Assembly (NCBI GenBank): GCA_028583605.1
Contig: CM053327.1
Location: 4,587,316 to 4,651,315 of the forward strand
Direction: 5' to 3'
Origin: Dastarcus helophoroides
Taxonomy: Eukaryota > Arthropoda > Insecta > Coleoptera > Bothrideridae
DNA: 64,000 nucleotides
Made by a program: the position numbers and the translations under genes. This document shows, one piece after another, positions 11,831 through 23,640 of the stretch. Within the stretch, counting starts at the first letter, position 1. Every line of letters begins with the position of its first letter. Under the pieces are notes generated by a model. That model saw only the letters and a list, made by a program, of their open reading frames with translations. It had not been told where the DNA came from and did not search any database.

Positions 11831-12404
11831 CGGCCATACTGACCTATCGCACGTCCTCGTGCGCTACTCTAATGTTCCACCTGGAACCAAGAAAATCATA
11901 AGCTATAAACTACAGCTCGTCCTTCCTGACAAATCAAAACAGGCAATAAGACTATCAGCTACCGCAGTAGCTCTTACTAGAACATACACAGCGCTCGCAA
12001 ACGCTAAACCGACAAACAAAAGATTACCGCAGCAATCTTTTCTTCAACAATAAACATTATTGTGTTCGCAAACACAATAACACTGACTACCGCAGCAGCC
12101 TCTAAGACAGATCACCGCAGCAATCTTCCTCAACTACACAACAGCTATCGCAACAGCTCTTAGTAAACCATAGTGTTCGCAAACACAATAACACTGACTA
12201 CCGCAGCAGCCTCTAGGACAGATCACCGCAGCAATCTTCCTCAACTACACAACAGCTATCGCAACAGCTCTTAGTAAACCATAGTGTTTACAAAAAAAAA
12301 CAAAAAAAAAACAATAACACAACAGCTGATACTTTATTCTTAGGCATTGCCAAGCTTGCCACAACTTACTATAATTATAGATTAAACAAAGTAATTCAAG
12401 TTAT
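11831..12404 (-). repeat. 3' untranslated region of gypsy copy 1 with a 111-bp tandem repeat
   Basis: Lies between the pol stop and the 3' LTR. Contains two near-identical 111-bp units (about 12062-12172 and 12173-12283) rich in CCGCAGCA-type words, then an A-rich tract. No clear polypurine tract abuts the LTR; the bases next to it read GGTCAGTATGGCCG on the minus strand. A 64-codon plus-strand frame here is not supported as a gene. Confidence 0.75.
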
Positions 12405-15400
12405 TCAGATATCTTTATGCTCCGACACTGGAGACTCTGAATCACTTTCAGAACTTCCTGCAAAATCAAACATTTCCCGCTCTTGACCACTCGGCACTGC
12501 TCTTAACTGATCATGAACAAATTTACTAATACCACCTCTCCCATTAACCCTTTGCACTTCGTATCTATCATTTGGCAAAATTTTAATTATTCTATATGGT
12601 CCTCGAAATTTGGGATCTAATTTTGATAACGTCCTTTCGTTACTTCTAGCATAAACAAAATCATCAACATTAAATAATCCAATTTTGGCTTTGCCAAAAT
12701 TAAAACGCTTTCTATTGTACTTTGCAGCATTCAATATATTTTCGCTAGCTTTTTCTCTAATTTCTAATAAAGATACCTGCTTGTTCTCGTCATCAATAAC
12801 TAGTTGATGAACTATTGAGTTTAAATGTAGCGAATTAATTTTTGTTCCAAATAACAATTCAGCAGGACTAAATCCTGTAGTTTTGTGTTTTGTGCTATTT
12901 AATGCCAACTGAACCTCACCTAAACTATCTTGCCATGTTTTATTTCCTTCAGCCTCAATGGCAGTAAAGACATTTTTTAAAACTTGCATAACACGTTCAA
13001 CTTGACCGTTGGCTCGACTTGCGCTATGAGCAACAAAATGAAGTTCAATGTTGTTATCAGAACAAAATTTTTTAAATTCTGAGCTTGTAAAACATTTCCC
13101 CTGATCAGAAATTATTTTAGATGGAGCACCAAACATGTGCGTAAAATTTTGCAACGATGCTACTGCTTGTTTGCCAGTAAGTGTGGTGATCTGATATAGA
13201 ACAACAAATTTAGTGAAAGCATCTATGATAACAAAAACGTATTCTTTTTTATCACTTTTACCACTTAGTTTTCCAGAGATGTCAACGTGAATAGTGTGCC
13301 ATGGTTTTGCAACTTTGGGAATAGGGTGTAGTTGAATTTGAGATTTACCAGATTTACCTTTAGATGCTTTGCAAATTAAACAATTATCGACAAATTTTTT
13401 GACATTCTTTGACATATTCGGAAACCAATAAAATTCATACAATTTATCCAAAGTCTTTTCCCATCCCAAATGTTTCAAATCGACATGAATATGATTAATT
13501 ATTGACCAAGCCATAGAACGAGGGACTATTGGTAGCCATTTTGATCTACCTTCTCTCTCTATTTTGCGAAATAAGATATGATTTCTTAAATCATATGTCT
13601 TCTCCAGGGCAGGAGGTAATTCATGCGATTTCCATTTTCCAATTAGTTGAAAAATTTCATTATCTCGTTGTTGTTCAACCTGAAGCCAATCCTTTTGCAA
13701 ATCTATTAGCTCAATAATTTTTGCAACAGGAGAAAATCTCGGGCAAAGTGATGATTTTGAAGAATCATTTAAATCTGATTGAGGGTTGCGTGAAAAATAG
13801 TCGGCATGTTTCATACGCACGCCTTCTCGATATTGAATGTCAAAATCAAAACTTTGCAAAAATGCCCACCAACGGTGAACTCGAGGCGTTAAATCAATTT
13901 TATTTCGAGAAGCCTTTAAAGAATTGCAATCTGTCACAACAGTGAAGTGTTTTCCATATAAAAAGTGCCTAAAATGTTTCGCGGCATTGACAACTGCTAA
14001 AGTCTCCAACTCATATGAATGATATCTTGACTCGACTTCGGTGGTTCGTTTACTAAAGTATGCGACAGCATGCCACTTAAAATTTTGCTTTTGTAAAAAT
14101 ACCGCTCCATATCCCACAGAACTGGCATCTGTGTGTAATTCGATAGGCAGGCTAGGGTCGTAAATAGTAAGTACCGGTTCGGTAGTGAGGGCTTTAATTA
14201 AAATTTCACGGGCCTCCTCGTGCTTTGGCAGCCATTTAATTGTTTTAACACTATCTTTTGTCAGCTGATATAATGGGGTTGCGATTTTAGCAAAGTTTGG
14301 AATAAACTGTCGAAAATATGATGCTAAACCAAGAAACTGCCGAATTTGTGTAGGGACTTTCGGCACCGGCAAATTATTTAAAGCAGAAACTTTACGAGGA
14401 TTTGGAAAAAGTTGTCCACCACGAATTAAATAGCCAAGATATTCAACCTGCATTTTTAAAAATCTACATTTTTTAAGATTAAACGAAAAACCCGCCTTAG
14501 CAAGGACATTAATTACACAATTTAACCGCTCGATTCCCTCGGAAACTGAAGCTGATGGTATGAGGACATCGTCCATGTAGACCACAGCAATTGTACTGCG
14601 AAGGTCACCGAGTGCCTTATCAATGGCTCGCTGATAAACAGATGGAGCGTTCATTAGCCCAAACGGCATAGTTAAAAACTCGTATTGACCATCCGGTGTT
14701 ACAAATGCAGTTTTTTCAATACTATTTGGATTTATAGGAATTTGATAGAATCCGGAAGCCATATCTAAAGAGCTAAAGTAGTACGCTCCATGTAAACGAT
14801 TTATAAGGTCACTTATTAAAGGTAATGGATATTTGTCAGGGACTGTATTGCGATTTAATTCACGAAAATCGCAACACATTCTGTCAGATCCATCCTTTTT
14901 CTTCACCAGCGTAATAGGACTCGCAAACGGTGAACAACTAGGCTGAATAATATTTGCCTCCAACAACTCAGAAATCTTGGATCGAACAATTTCTCTTTCG
15001 AGAGAAGCCAAGCGATATGGTCTTCGCTGCACGAACTTATTAGGGTCCTTTAAACGTATTTCTAAAGTACCTGAGTTTACCCTACTAGTTGGAACACCAT
15101 TAACGAAATAATTTTTATATTTTAATAGGACTTCAACTAATATAGATCTATCGGTTTCTGATAAGTCTGTATCAATTTGTTCAAAATTTAGCGAAGTATT
15201 TTCACAGACCGCAATAAACTTTTCACGGGTAAAATTAAGCCCCCTTTGACCATAAGAAACGCTTATGTTTTGAGCAATAATATCTCGACCAATTACAATA
15301 TCAAACGAAATACTATCATCAGGTACTACATGTAACAACAGTTCAACAGAAATGTTCTCAATCTCAGCTAACACTAATTTCTGCAAAGTACAAAGAATGG

Positions 15401-16549
15401 AATTATCGCCTATACCTTTCAAAGAAATTAAACAATTTTGCCATTTTCCATCAATTAGAATGGCAGTACTATTTTTTATCAAAGAACAGTCAGCACCAGA
15501 GTCAAAAATAAATGCTAAAATCTTACCATTATGCAATTTTAATTGTCCTTTTGGGAGAGTCTCTATGGCCACCAAATTAATTCGCTTTTCATCGGCCGAT
15601 TTATTTGTTGATGACGGCTTCTTATTGGGACAGTGCGTAGATACGTGGCCAACTTTTCCACATGAAAAACAGGTGACACTAGCATTGAAAGAACCAGGCT
15701 TTCGCTCGAATTTAATAGGTCGACACTGATATGATTTGTGGCCTTTTTTTCCACAAGAATGACACGTTCCCGCAAACGGACGGTCATTTTGTCCCTGCGG
15801 GGTAAAAGCACGACGCTTCGGACTAATATGATGATCTGCCCGAAATAGCGCCGATCGTTTACCCAAAGAGCCACGCAACGCGACACAAAAACCTTTTAAG
15901 TCCTTCGGAGTATCCACCTGTAGCCGCTTACGCAGTGATTCAGATCGGCTACCTACCATATGACAAGCAAACAGAGTAGCCAAGGCTTCGTCACTCTCGC
16001 GATTTTTAATTAAATGTAATGCTAAACGTAATACATGCAAACCTTCATCTAAAAGTGTTGCTTCGCTATCAGATTGCGGTCGCCATTGACGGCTTCACTG
16101 AAAAGATCCATCAAATCAGTTGGTTTGGAAAATGATGAAAGAAATTCGGTTCGAAGATCGTGCCATTCTTTTCCAAGTGGTCGACAGCGAATTAGCCAAT
16201 CGGCAGCTTCACCTTTAAGTGCATTCGAGAGGCTTATTACGAGCGTGATTCCAGATAATTGGTGAATTTTCACAAATTCATCTACCAAACAGCACCAACC
16301 CTCCGGATCTGCTATTTTCGAACTTGGATCAAACTTCGGTAATAATTGTAGTTGCTGAGCAGAAGTCGTTGACTGAAATGATGGCCCTGGAAGACTTTGT
16401 AATTCAATCATCTTCTTCAACAGCCCCTCCATTTGATTTGATACACTTTCATTAGTGATGTTTTCATTTACTTGGGCATTTTCTCTTTGTAAAGGCGATC
16501 CCACTTCTGATGTCGGAACTGAAGGGTTGAGGGTTTGCCGGTCATCCAT
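12405..16549 (-). pseudogene. Ty3/gypsy gag-pol, copy 1 (one frameshift)
   Basis: Gag starts at 16549 (minus) and reads to about 16083, where one base is missing relative to copy 2 (GGTCGCC against GGTCGTCC); the frame then resumes and stays open to 12405. Domains in order: Gag; two CCHC knuckles (CHSCGKKGHKSYQC and CFSCGKVGHVSTHC); aspartic protease with DSGA; reverse transcriptase with YMDD; RNase H (LHTDASS, ELETLAVV, VVTDCNSL); integrase with an H-H-C-C finger (HLGWEKT...CLICK), catalytic HVDISG, SDQGKCF and NGQVERV; and a FRGPYRI (GPY/F-type) C-terminal module. The enzyme part is intact as a 1211-codon frame, but without an in-frame Gag start. There is no chromodomain-like end and no env. 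The first codons of Gag lie inside the LTR. Confidence 0.9.
16497..16510 (-). promoter_or_regulatory. Putative primer-binding site of gypsy copy 1
   Basis: Immediately after the 5' LTR end in the element's sense comes TCAGAAGTGGGATC. From memory this matches the complement of the 3' part of insect tRNA-Leu, offset by a few bases from its CCA end. The site lies inside the gag reading frame. The match is inferred, not searched. Confidence 0.45.
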
Positions 16550-17019
16550 TATTTTGGTAATTTAAAATAATAACAAACACCTTGACACGATTAATTAGTT
16601 TTATTGTAACAAACACTACAACGACCGATACAGCGATCCACGAGAACCGTAAATTAATTATCTTTTAAAACTAGACTTTAAACAATAAAATAAAAGAACA
16701 AAGAACTAGCGATCCGGAGCCGGTCCCGATTGCCTTCAAATCTCTCAATTCACTGCCTCTACTTTCTGCCACCAAAATCCCTTTTTCCCCGGCCCCGTTC
16801 CACTCAACGTGATATTTCCTTTATAAAAATATCAGTGGGTTCTTTGTTCCTTATCCTAGACTAAACATTGAAACAAACTTACAAGACCGATCTCGGTCCC
16901 CTAATTTATTGACTACGTGCGGGCCGGCTTTTCGACCTGCTGGAGTCATATAAGATAAACAAAACTTATTACTAGGAAACTATCACATAACCACTTAAAA
17001 TAACATGGCTTCGTCGACA
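16511..17019 (-). repeat. Central LTR 2, shared by both copies
   Basis: 509 bp; serves as the 3' LTR of copy 2 and the 5' LTR of copy 1. It differs from both outer LTRs at shared positions: extra bases giving CCGATCTCGGTCCC, TTCTGCCACC in place of TTCCACAACC, and CACTGCCTC in place of an A at that position. Confidence 0.9.
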
Positions 17020-17585
17020 CGGCCATACTGACCTATCGCACGTCCTCGTGCGCTACTCTAATGTTCCACCTGGAACCAAGAAAATCATAAGCTATAAACT
17101 ACAGCTCGTCCTTCCTGACAAATCAAAACAGGCAATAAGACTATCAGCTACCGCAGTAGCTCTTACTAGAACATACACAGCGCTCGCAAACGCTAAACCA
17201 ACAAACAAAAGATTACCGCAGCAATCTTTTCTTCAACAATAAACATTATTGTGTTCGCAAACACAATAACACTGACTACCGCAGCAGCCTCTAGGACAGA
17301 TCACCGCAGCAATCTTCCTCAACTACACAAGAGCTATCGCAACAGCTCTTAGTAAACCATAGTGTTCGCAAACACAATAACACTGACTACCGCAGCAGCC
17401 TCTAGGACAGATCACCGCAGCAATCTTCCTCAACTACACAACAGCTATCGCAACAGCTCTTAGTAAACCATACATAGTGTTTACAAAAAAAACAATAACA
17501 CAACAGCTGATACTTTATTCTTAGGCATTGCCAAGCTTGCCACAATTTACTATAATTATAGATTAAACAAAGTAATTCAAGTTAT
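17020..17585 (-). repeat. 3' untranslated region of gypsy copy 2 with a 111-bp tandem repeat
   Basis: Same organisation as 11831-12404: two 111-bp units starting near 17251 and 17362, then an A-rich tract shorter than in copy 1, plus an extra CATA near 17472. Confidence 0.75.
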
Positions 17586-20500
17586 TCAGATATCTTTATG
17601 CTCCGACACTGGAGACTCTGAATCACTTTCAGAACTTCCTGCAAAATCAAACATTTCCCGCTCTTGACCACTCGGCACTGCTCTTAACTGATCATGAACA
17701 AATTTACTAATACCACCTCTCCCATTAACCCTTTGCACTTCGTATCTATCATTTGGCAAAATTTTAATTATTCTATATGGTCCTCGAAATTTGGGATCTA
17801 ATTTTGATAACGTCCTTTCGTTACTTCTAGCATAAACAAAATCATCTACATTAAATAATCCAATTTTGGCTTTGCCAAAATTAAAACGCTTTCTATTGTA
17901 CTTTGCAGCATTCAATATAGTTTTCGCTAGCTTTTTCTCTAATTTCTAATAAAGATACCTGCTTGTTCTCGTCATCAATAACTAGTTGATGAACTATTGA
18001 GTTTAAATGTAGCGAATTAATTTTTGTTCCAAATAACAATTCAGCAGGACTAAATCCTGTAGTTTTGTGTTTTGTGCTATTTAATGCCAACTGAACCTCA
18101 CCTAAACTATCTTGCCATGTTTTATTTCCTTCAGCCTCAATGGCAGTAAAGACATTTTTTAAAACTTGCATAACACGTTCAACTTGACCGTTGGCTCGAC
18201 TTGCGCTATGAGCAACAAAATGAAGTTCAATGTTGTTATCAGAACAAAATTTTTTAAATTCTGAGCTTGTAAAACATTTCCCCTGATCAGAAATTATTTT
18301 AGATGGAGCACCAAACATGTGCGTAAAATTTTGCAACGATGCTACTGCTTGTTTGCCAGTAAGTGTGGTGATCTGATATAGAACAACAAATTTAGTGAAA
18401 GCATCTATGATAACAAAAACGTATTCTTTTTTATCACTTTTACCACTTAGTTTTCCAGAGATGTCAACGTGAATAGTGTGCCACGGTTTTGCAACTTTGG
18501 GAATAGGGTGTAGTTGAATTTGAGATTTACCAGATTTACCTTTAGATGCTTTGCAAATTAAACAATTATCGACAAATTTTTTGACATTCTTTGACATATT
18601 CGGAAACCAATAAAATTCATACAATTTATCCAAAGTCTTTTCCCATCCCAAATGTTTCAAATCGACATGAATATGATTAATTATTGACCAAGCCATAGAA
18701 CGAGGGACTATTGGTAGCCATTTTGATCTACCTTCTCTCTCTATTTTGCGAAACAAGATATGATTTCTTAAATCATATGTCTTCTCCAGGGCAGGAGGTA
18801 ATTCATGCGATTTCCATTTTCCAATTAGTTGAAAAATTTCATTATCTCGTTGTTGTTCAACCTGAAGCCAATCCTTTTGCAAATCTATTAGCTCAATAAT
18901 TTTTGCAACAGGAGAAAATCTCGGGCAAAGTGATGATTTTGAAGAATCATTTAAATCTGATTGAGGGTTGCGTGAAAAATAGTCGGCATGTTTCATACGC
19001 ACGCCTTCTCGATATTGAATGTCAAAATCAAAACTTTGCAAAAATGCCCACCAACGGTGAACTCGAGGCGTTAAATCAATTTTATTTCGAGAAGCCTTTA
19101 AAGAATTGCAATCTGTCACAACAGTGAAGTGTTTTCCATATAAAAAGTGCCTAAAATGTTTCACGGCATTGACAACTGCTAAAGTCTCCAACTCATATGA
19201 ATGATATCTTGACTCGACTTCGGTGGTTCGTTTACTAAAGTATGCGACAGCATGCCACTTAGAATTTTGCTTTTGTAAAAATACCGCTCCATATCCCACA
19301 GAACTGGCATCTGTGTGTAATTCGATAGGCAGGCTAGGGTCGTAAATAGTAAGTACCGGTTCGGTAGTGAGGGCTTTAATTAAAATTTCACGGGCCTCCT
19401 CGTGCTTTGGCAGCCATTTAATTGTTTTAACACTATCTTTTGTCAGCTGATATAATGGGGTTGCGATTTTAGCAAAGTTTGGAATAAACTGTCGAAAATA
19501 TGATGCTAAACCAAGAAACTGACGAATTTGTGTAGGGACTTTCGGCACCGGCAAATTATTTAAAGCAGAAACTTTACGAGGATTTGGAAAAAGTTGTCCA
19601 CCACGAATTAAATAGCCAAGATATTCAACCTGCATTTTTAAAAATCTACATTTTTTAAGATTAAACGAAAAACCCGCCTTAGCAAGGACATTAATTACAC
19701 AATTTAACCGCTCGATTCCCTCAGAAACTGAAGCTGATGGTATGAGGACATCGTCCATGTAGACCACAGCAATTGTACTGCGAAGGTCACCGAGTGCCTT
19801 ATCAATGGCTCGCTGATAAACAGATGGAGCGTTCATAAGCCCAAACGGCATAGTTAAAAACTCGTATTGACCATCCGGTGTTACAAATGCAGTTTTTTCA
19901 ATACTATTTGGATTTATAGGAATTTGATAGAATCCGGAAGCCATATCTAAAGAGCTAAAGTAGTACGCTCCATGTAAACGATTTATAAGGTCACTTATTA
20001 AAGGTAATGGATATTTGTCAGGGACTGTATTGCGATTTAATTCACGAAAATCGCAACACATTCTGTCAGATCCATCCTTTTTCTTCACCAGCGTAATAGG
20101 ACTCGCAAACGGTGAACAACTAGGCTGAATAATATTTGCCTCCAATCAACTCAGAAATCTTGGATCGAACAATTTCTCTTTCGAGAGGAGCCAAGCGATA
20201 CGGTCTTCGCTGCACGAACTTATTAGGGTCCTTTAAACGTATTTCTAAAGTACCTGAGTTTACCCTACTAGTTGGAACACCATTAACGAAATAATTTTTA
20301 TATTTTAATAGGACTTCAACTAATAGAGATCTATCGGTTTCTGATAAGTCTGTATCAATTTGTTCAAAATTTAGCGAAGTATTTTCACAGACCGCAATAA
20401 ACTTTTCACGGGTAAAATTAAGCCCCCTTTGACCATAAGAAACGCTTATGTTTTGAGCAATAATATCTCGACCAATTACAATATCAAACGAAATACTATC

Positions 20501-21733
20501 ATCAGGTACTACATGTAACAACAGTTCAACAGAAATGTTCTCAATCTCAGCTAACACTAATTTCTGCAAAGTACAAAGAATGGAATTATCGCCTATACCT
20601 TTCAAAGAAATTAAACAATTTTGCCATTTTCCATCAATTAGAATGGCAGTACTATTTTTTATCAAAGAACAGTCAGCACCAGAGTCAAAAATAAATGCTA
20701 AAATCTTACCATTATGCAATTTTAATTGTCCTTTTGGGAGAGTCTCTATGGCCACCAAATTAATTCGCTTTTCATCGGCCGATTTATTTGTTGATGACGG
20801 CTTCTTATTGGGACAGTGCGTAGATACGTGGCCAACTTTTCCACATGAAAAACAGGTGACACTAGCATTGAAAGAACCAGGCTTTCGCTCGAATTTAATA
20901 GGTCGACACTGATATGATTTGTGGCCTTTTTTTCCACAAGAATGACACGTTCCCCCAAACGAACGGTCATTTTGTCCCTGCGAGGTAAAAGCACGACGCT
21001 TCGGACTAATATGATGATCTGCCCGAAATAGCGCCGATCGTTTACCCAAAGAGCCACGCAACGCGACACAAAAACCTTTTAAGTCCTTCGGAGTATCCAC
21101 CTGTAGCCGCTTACGCAGTGATTCAGATCGGCTACCTACCATATGACAAGCAAACAGAGTAGCCAAGGCTTCGTCACTCTCGCGGTTTTTAATTAAATGT
21201 AATGCTAAACGTAATACATGCAAACCCTCATCTAAAAGTGTTGCTTCGCTTTCAGATTGCGGTCGTCCATTGACGGCTTCACTGAAAAGATCCATCAAAT
21301 CAGTTGGTTTGGAAAATGATGAAAGAAATTCGGTTCGAAGATCCTGCCATTCTTTTCCAAGTGGTCGACAGCGAATTAGCCAATCGGCAGCTTCACCTTT
21401 AAGTGCATTCGAGAGGCTTATTACGAGCGTGATTCCAGATAATTGGTGAATTTTCACAAATTCATCTACCAAACAGCACCAACCCTCCGGATCTGCTATT
21501 TTCGAACTTGGATCAAACTTCGGTAATAATTGTAGTTGCTGAGCAGAAGTCGTTGACTGAAATGATGGCCCTGGAAGACTTTGTAATTCAATCATCTTCT
21601 TCAACAGCCCCTCCATTTGATTTGATACACTTTCATTAGTGATGTTTTCATTTACTTGGGCATTTTCTTTTTGTAAAGGCGATCCCACTTCTGATGTCGG
21701 AACTGAAGGGTTGAGGGTTTGCCGGTCATCCAT
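17586..21733 (-). pseudogene. Ty3/gypsy gag-pol, copy 2 (two frameshifts)
   Basis: Gag is intact from 21733 and fused in frame through the CCHC knuckles and protease into the start of RT. There, at about 20143, an extra T (CCAATCAACTC against CCAACAACTC in copy 1) shifts the frame. RT, RNase H and most of integrase are open again until about 17920, where an extra G (AATATAGTTTTCG against AATATATTTTCG) breaks the end of integrase. Comparison with copy 1 shows the ancestral gag-pol was one long frame of about 1380 codons. The defects of the two copies do not overlap, so each domain is intact in at least one copy. Catalytic motifs (DSGA, YMDD, integrase acidic residues) are unchanged. Substitutions elsewhere are few. 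Confidence 0.9.
21681..21694 (-). promoter_or_regulatory. Putative primer-binding site of gypsy copy 2
   Basis: Same TCAGAAGTGGGATC directly abutting the 5' LTR (LTR3) as in copy 1, resembling the complement of tRNA-Leu; located within gag. Confidence 0.45.
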
Positions 21734-22197
21734 TATTTTGGTAATTTAAAATAATAACAAACACCTTGACACGATTAATTAGTTTTATTGCAACAAACAC
21801 TACAACGACGGATACAGCGATCCACGAGAACCGTAAATTAATTATCTTTTAAAACTAGACTTTAAACAATAAAATAAAAGAACAAAGAACTAGCGATCCG
21901 GAGCCGGTTCCGATTGCCTTCAGATCTCTCAATTTACTACCTCTACTTTCCACAACCAAATCCCTTTTTTCCCCGGCCCCGTTCCACTCAACGTGATATT
22001 TCCTTTATAAAAATATCAGTGCGTTCTTTGTTCCTTATCCTAGACTAAACATTGAAACAAACTTACAAGACCGGTCCCCTAATTTATTGACTACGTGCGG
22101 GCCGGCTTTTCGACCTGCTGGAGTCATATAAGATAAACAAAACTTATTACTAGGAAACTATCACATAACCACTTAAGATAACATGGCTTCGTCGACA
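21695..22197 (-). repeat. Outer LTR 3 (5' LTR of copy 2)
   Basis: 503 bp, nearly identical to LTR1. The gag initiation codon (21731-21733, minus) lies about 36-39 bp inside its 3' end, so Gag begins within the LTR. TATA follows at 22198-22201. Confidence 0.9.
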
Positions 22198-23045
22198 TAT
22201 ACAATTTAGCTAGGCGTCTTCGTCTCCTAAGCATAATGCGTTCACTATTATCAAATCTATCTAAGTGAACATCAGAAATTTCAAGAGCACCTTTACGCGC
22301 TCACGTTAACACTTACTTATGGAAGTTTTGTTAACGGCGTTGTTATACTCAACTCATTAGGTTTGTTCCAACCGAACATCAAACTAGTTTGCAACCGTCC
22401 GGCGCATGTTACCGTTCCAACCAAGTGCAAACTCCAACCCAACTGGCAGTCCGGTGTTCCAACAGTGCTTTGACTAGTTCGTGAATTGATTTGTGATCAA
22501 TCGGAACAGTCAGCAGCCGAGAGCTTGTACTGGCAGTAAATTGCGTTGTTAAGTTCTGAATTCTATTTTTCATCCACTATATTTGCTCAAAAATAACAAC
22601 AATGAATTTCGTAGAGGGATTTATATGTGATGAAGATTTATTTTCATCGCTTTCGATTGAGACAGACGGCGAAGACCAGAGGTTTTCCGAGAAATCCCAA
22701 AGAGCGTTCTAACGTGTACAATCCCAAACCAGTCGGAGTATAATACGGAATGCACGCATGCGTACGAACTAGTTCATGAATTAGTCGGAAACGAATCAGA
22801 AATGTTCGGTTGGAACAAACCTATGATAATCCCTATCTCTCGTAATCGTTTGTTATATTCTCAATATGCGGTTAACTATAAACTGAACATTTCACCCCAA
22901 GGTTCCGCGCCAGCGTAGGTACCTCTTAATGCCGAGGTGTCGAGTGGCAAATGTATAGAGCGATACCGAGCACTTTTGGCCTTGAACGAAAAGTTGAAAC
23001 TTGGCGCCATATCGGAACATAAACATTTCCAAAGGTAAAAATATT
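22198..23045 (-). mobile_element. Element H, copy H2, interrupted by a MITE
   Basis: Minus-strand relative of H1. The terminal region at about 22885-23045 matches the inverted H1 end (GGAAATGTTTATGTT, then AAGTTTC and CTTTTCGTTCAA words). The interior at 22203-22350 matches the H1 ALEISDV/MLRRRRRL frame. A 462-bp insertion (22360-22821) separates the two parts, and the gypsy array truncates the inner side. Confidence 0.6.
22360..22821. mobile_element. 462-bp MITE-like element with perfect 20-bp TIRs
   Basis: Ends GGTTTGTTCCAACCGAACAT and its exact complement, flanked by TA on both sides. Inside H2: removing it rejoins sequence matching H1 (CTCAACTCA next to ATCCCTATC). Contains a short open frame from ATG at 22602 to a stop near 22712 reading MNFVEGFICDEDLF, with an A-rich start context. 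This could be a surviving first coding exon of a parent transposon. Confidence 0.75.
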
Positions 23046-23440
23046 TTATGGAAAAATAGTTGTTTGCATTCCAAAACTTTTTCACCCATATAGTGTTTAT
23101 TTTTTTTTTAATAACTTGATTTAGCTGAAGGATGAAATGCAAAACAGTTTTTTACCTCATTTGATTTGGATTAATGCTTTCGGGGTTAACAGAGGTTTAT
23201 TAAATTGCGCGCATCGCAGTAATTGTAGTTGGAATCGAACATCTCAGCGCGATTCGATGTGATCTCATAAACTATGTTAGTCATCGACTCATTGCAAAAT
23301 GCTAACGAATACTTTTTACGAGTACCTGAGACATTATTAGTTCCGTAAATATTACGATTGATTGTAGAAAAAGTGTGCATTTGGATAAAATTTCGAAATC
23401 ATGCGTAAGTAAAAATGATTTAATTTGGTCTAATGACTGT
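23046..23440. other. no recognisable gene
   Basis: AT-rich sequence upstream of gene A's first identified exon. No exon of the PI-PLC N-terminal domain could be recognised. Confidence 0.35.
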
Positions 23441-23640
23441 TTACTGTAGCAATTTTGGGAGCCCGACCCGCTCTTGGTTAATTTTTTAATTATATTTCAT
23501 TTATTATTTCTTTTGTTCCTGAAGAAGTCCCTTAAGATGGTGGACAAACCGTGAAACACTTTTAGTAGCTTTTTGACATGGTCAGATTCTGAAAGAAATA
23601 TATATTTTATTACACCTTCAATTTTATTCTTCAAGTCCAA
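23441..23640 (+). repeat. Penelope-terminal-like fragment with degenerate hammerhead motif
   Basis: Contains CCTGAAGAAGTCCC, then GGTGGACAAACC and GTGAAAC. CTGAAGA fits the hammerhead CUGANGA core, GTCC and GGAC can pair as stem II, but GAAA after stem II is AAAC. This resembles decayed Penelope terminal repeats. Identification by motif only. Confidence 0.35.

Larger units (their letters stand above)
11328..22197 (-). mobile_element. Tandem three-LTR array of a Ty3/gypsy retrotransposon
   Basis: Structure on the minus strand is LTR (21695-22197), internal region, LTR (16511-17019), internal region, LTR (11328-11830). Each LTR starts TGTCGA and ends CGACA in the element's sense. The outer edges are flanked by TATA at 11324-11327 and 22198-22201, a plausible 4-bp target duplication. 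The copies are nearly identical, so the array is young. It sits beside element H2, upstream of gene A on the opposite strand. Gene order gag-PR-RT-RH-IN without an env frame. Confidence 0.9.

Noticed and set aside
11859..12053. 64-codon frame repeated at 17048-17242
   Set aside because: Antisense to the gypsy 3' untranslated region; repeated only because the element is.
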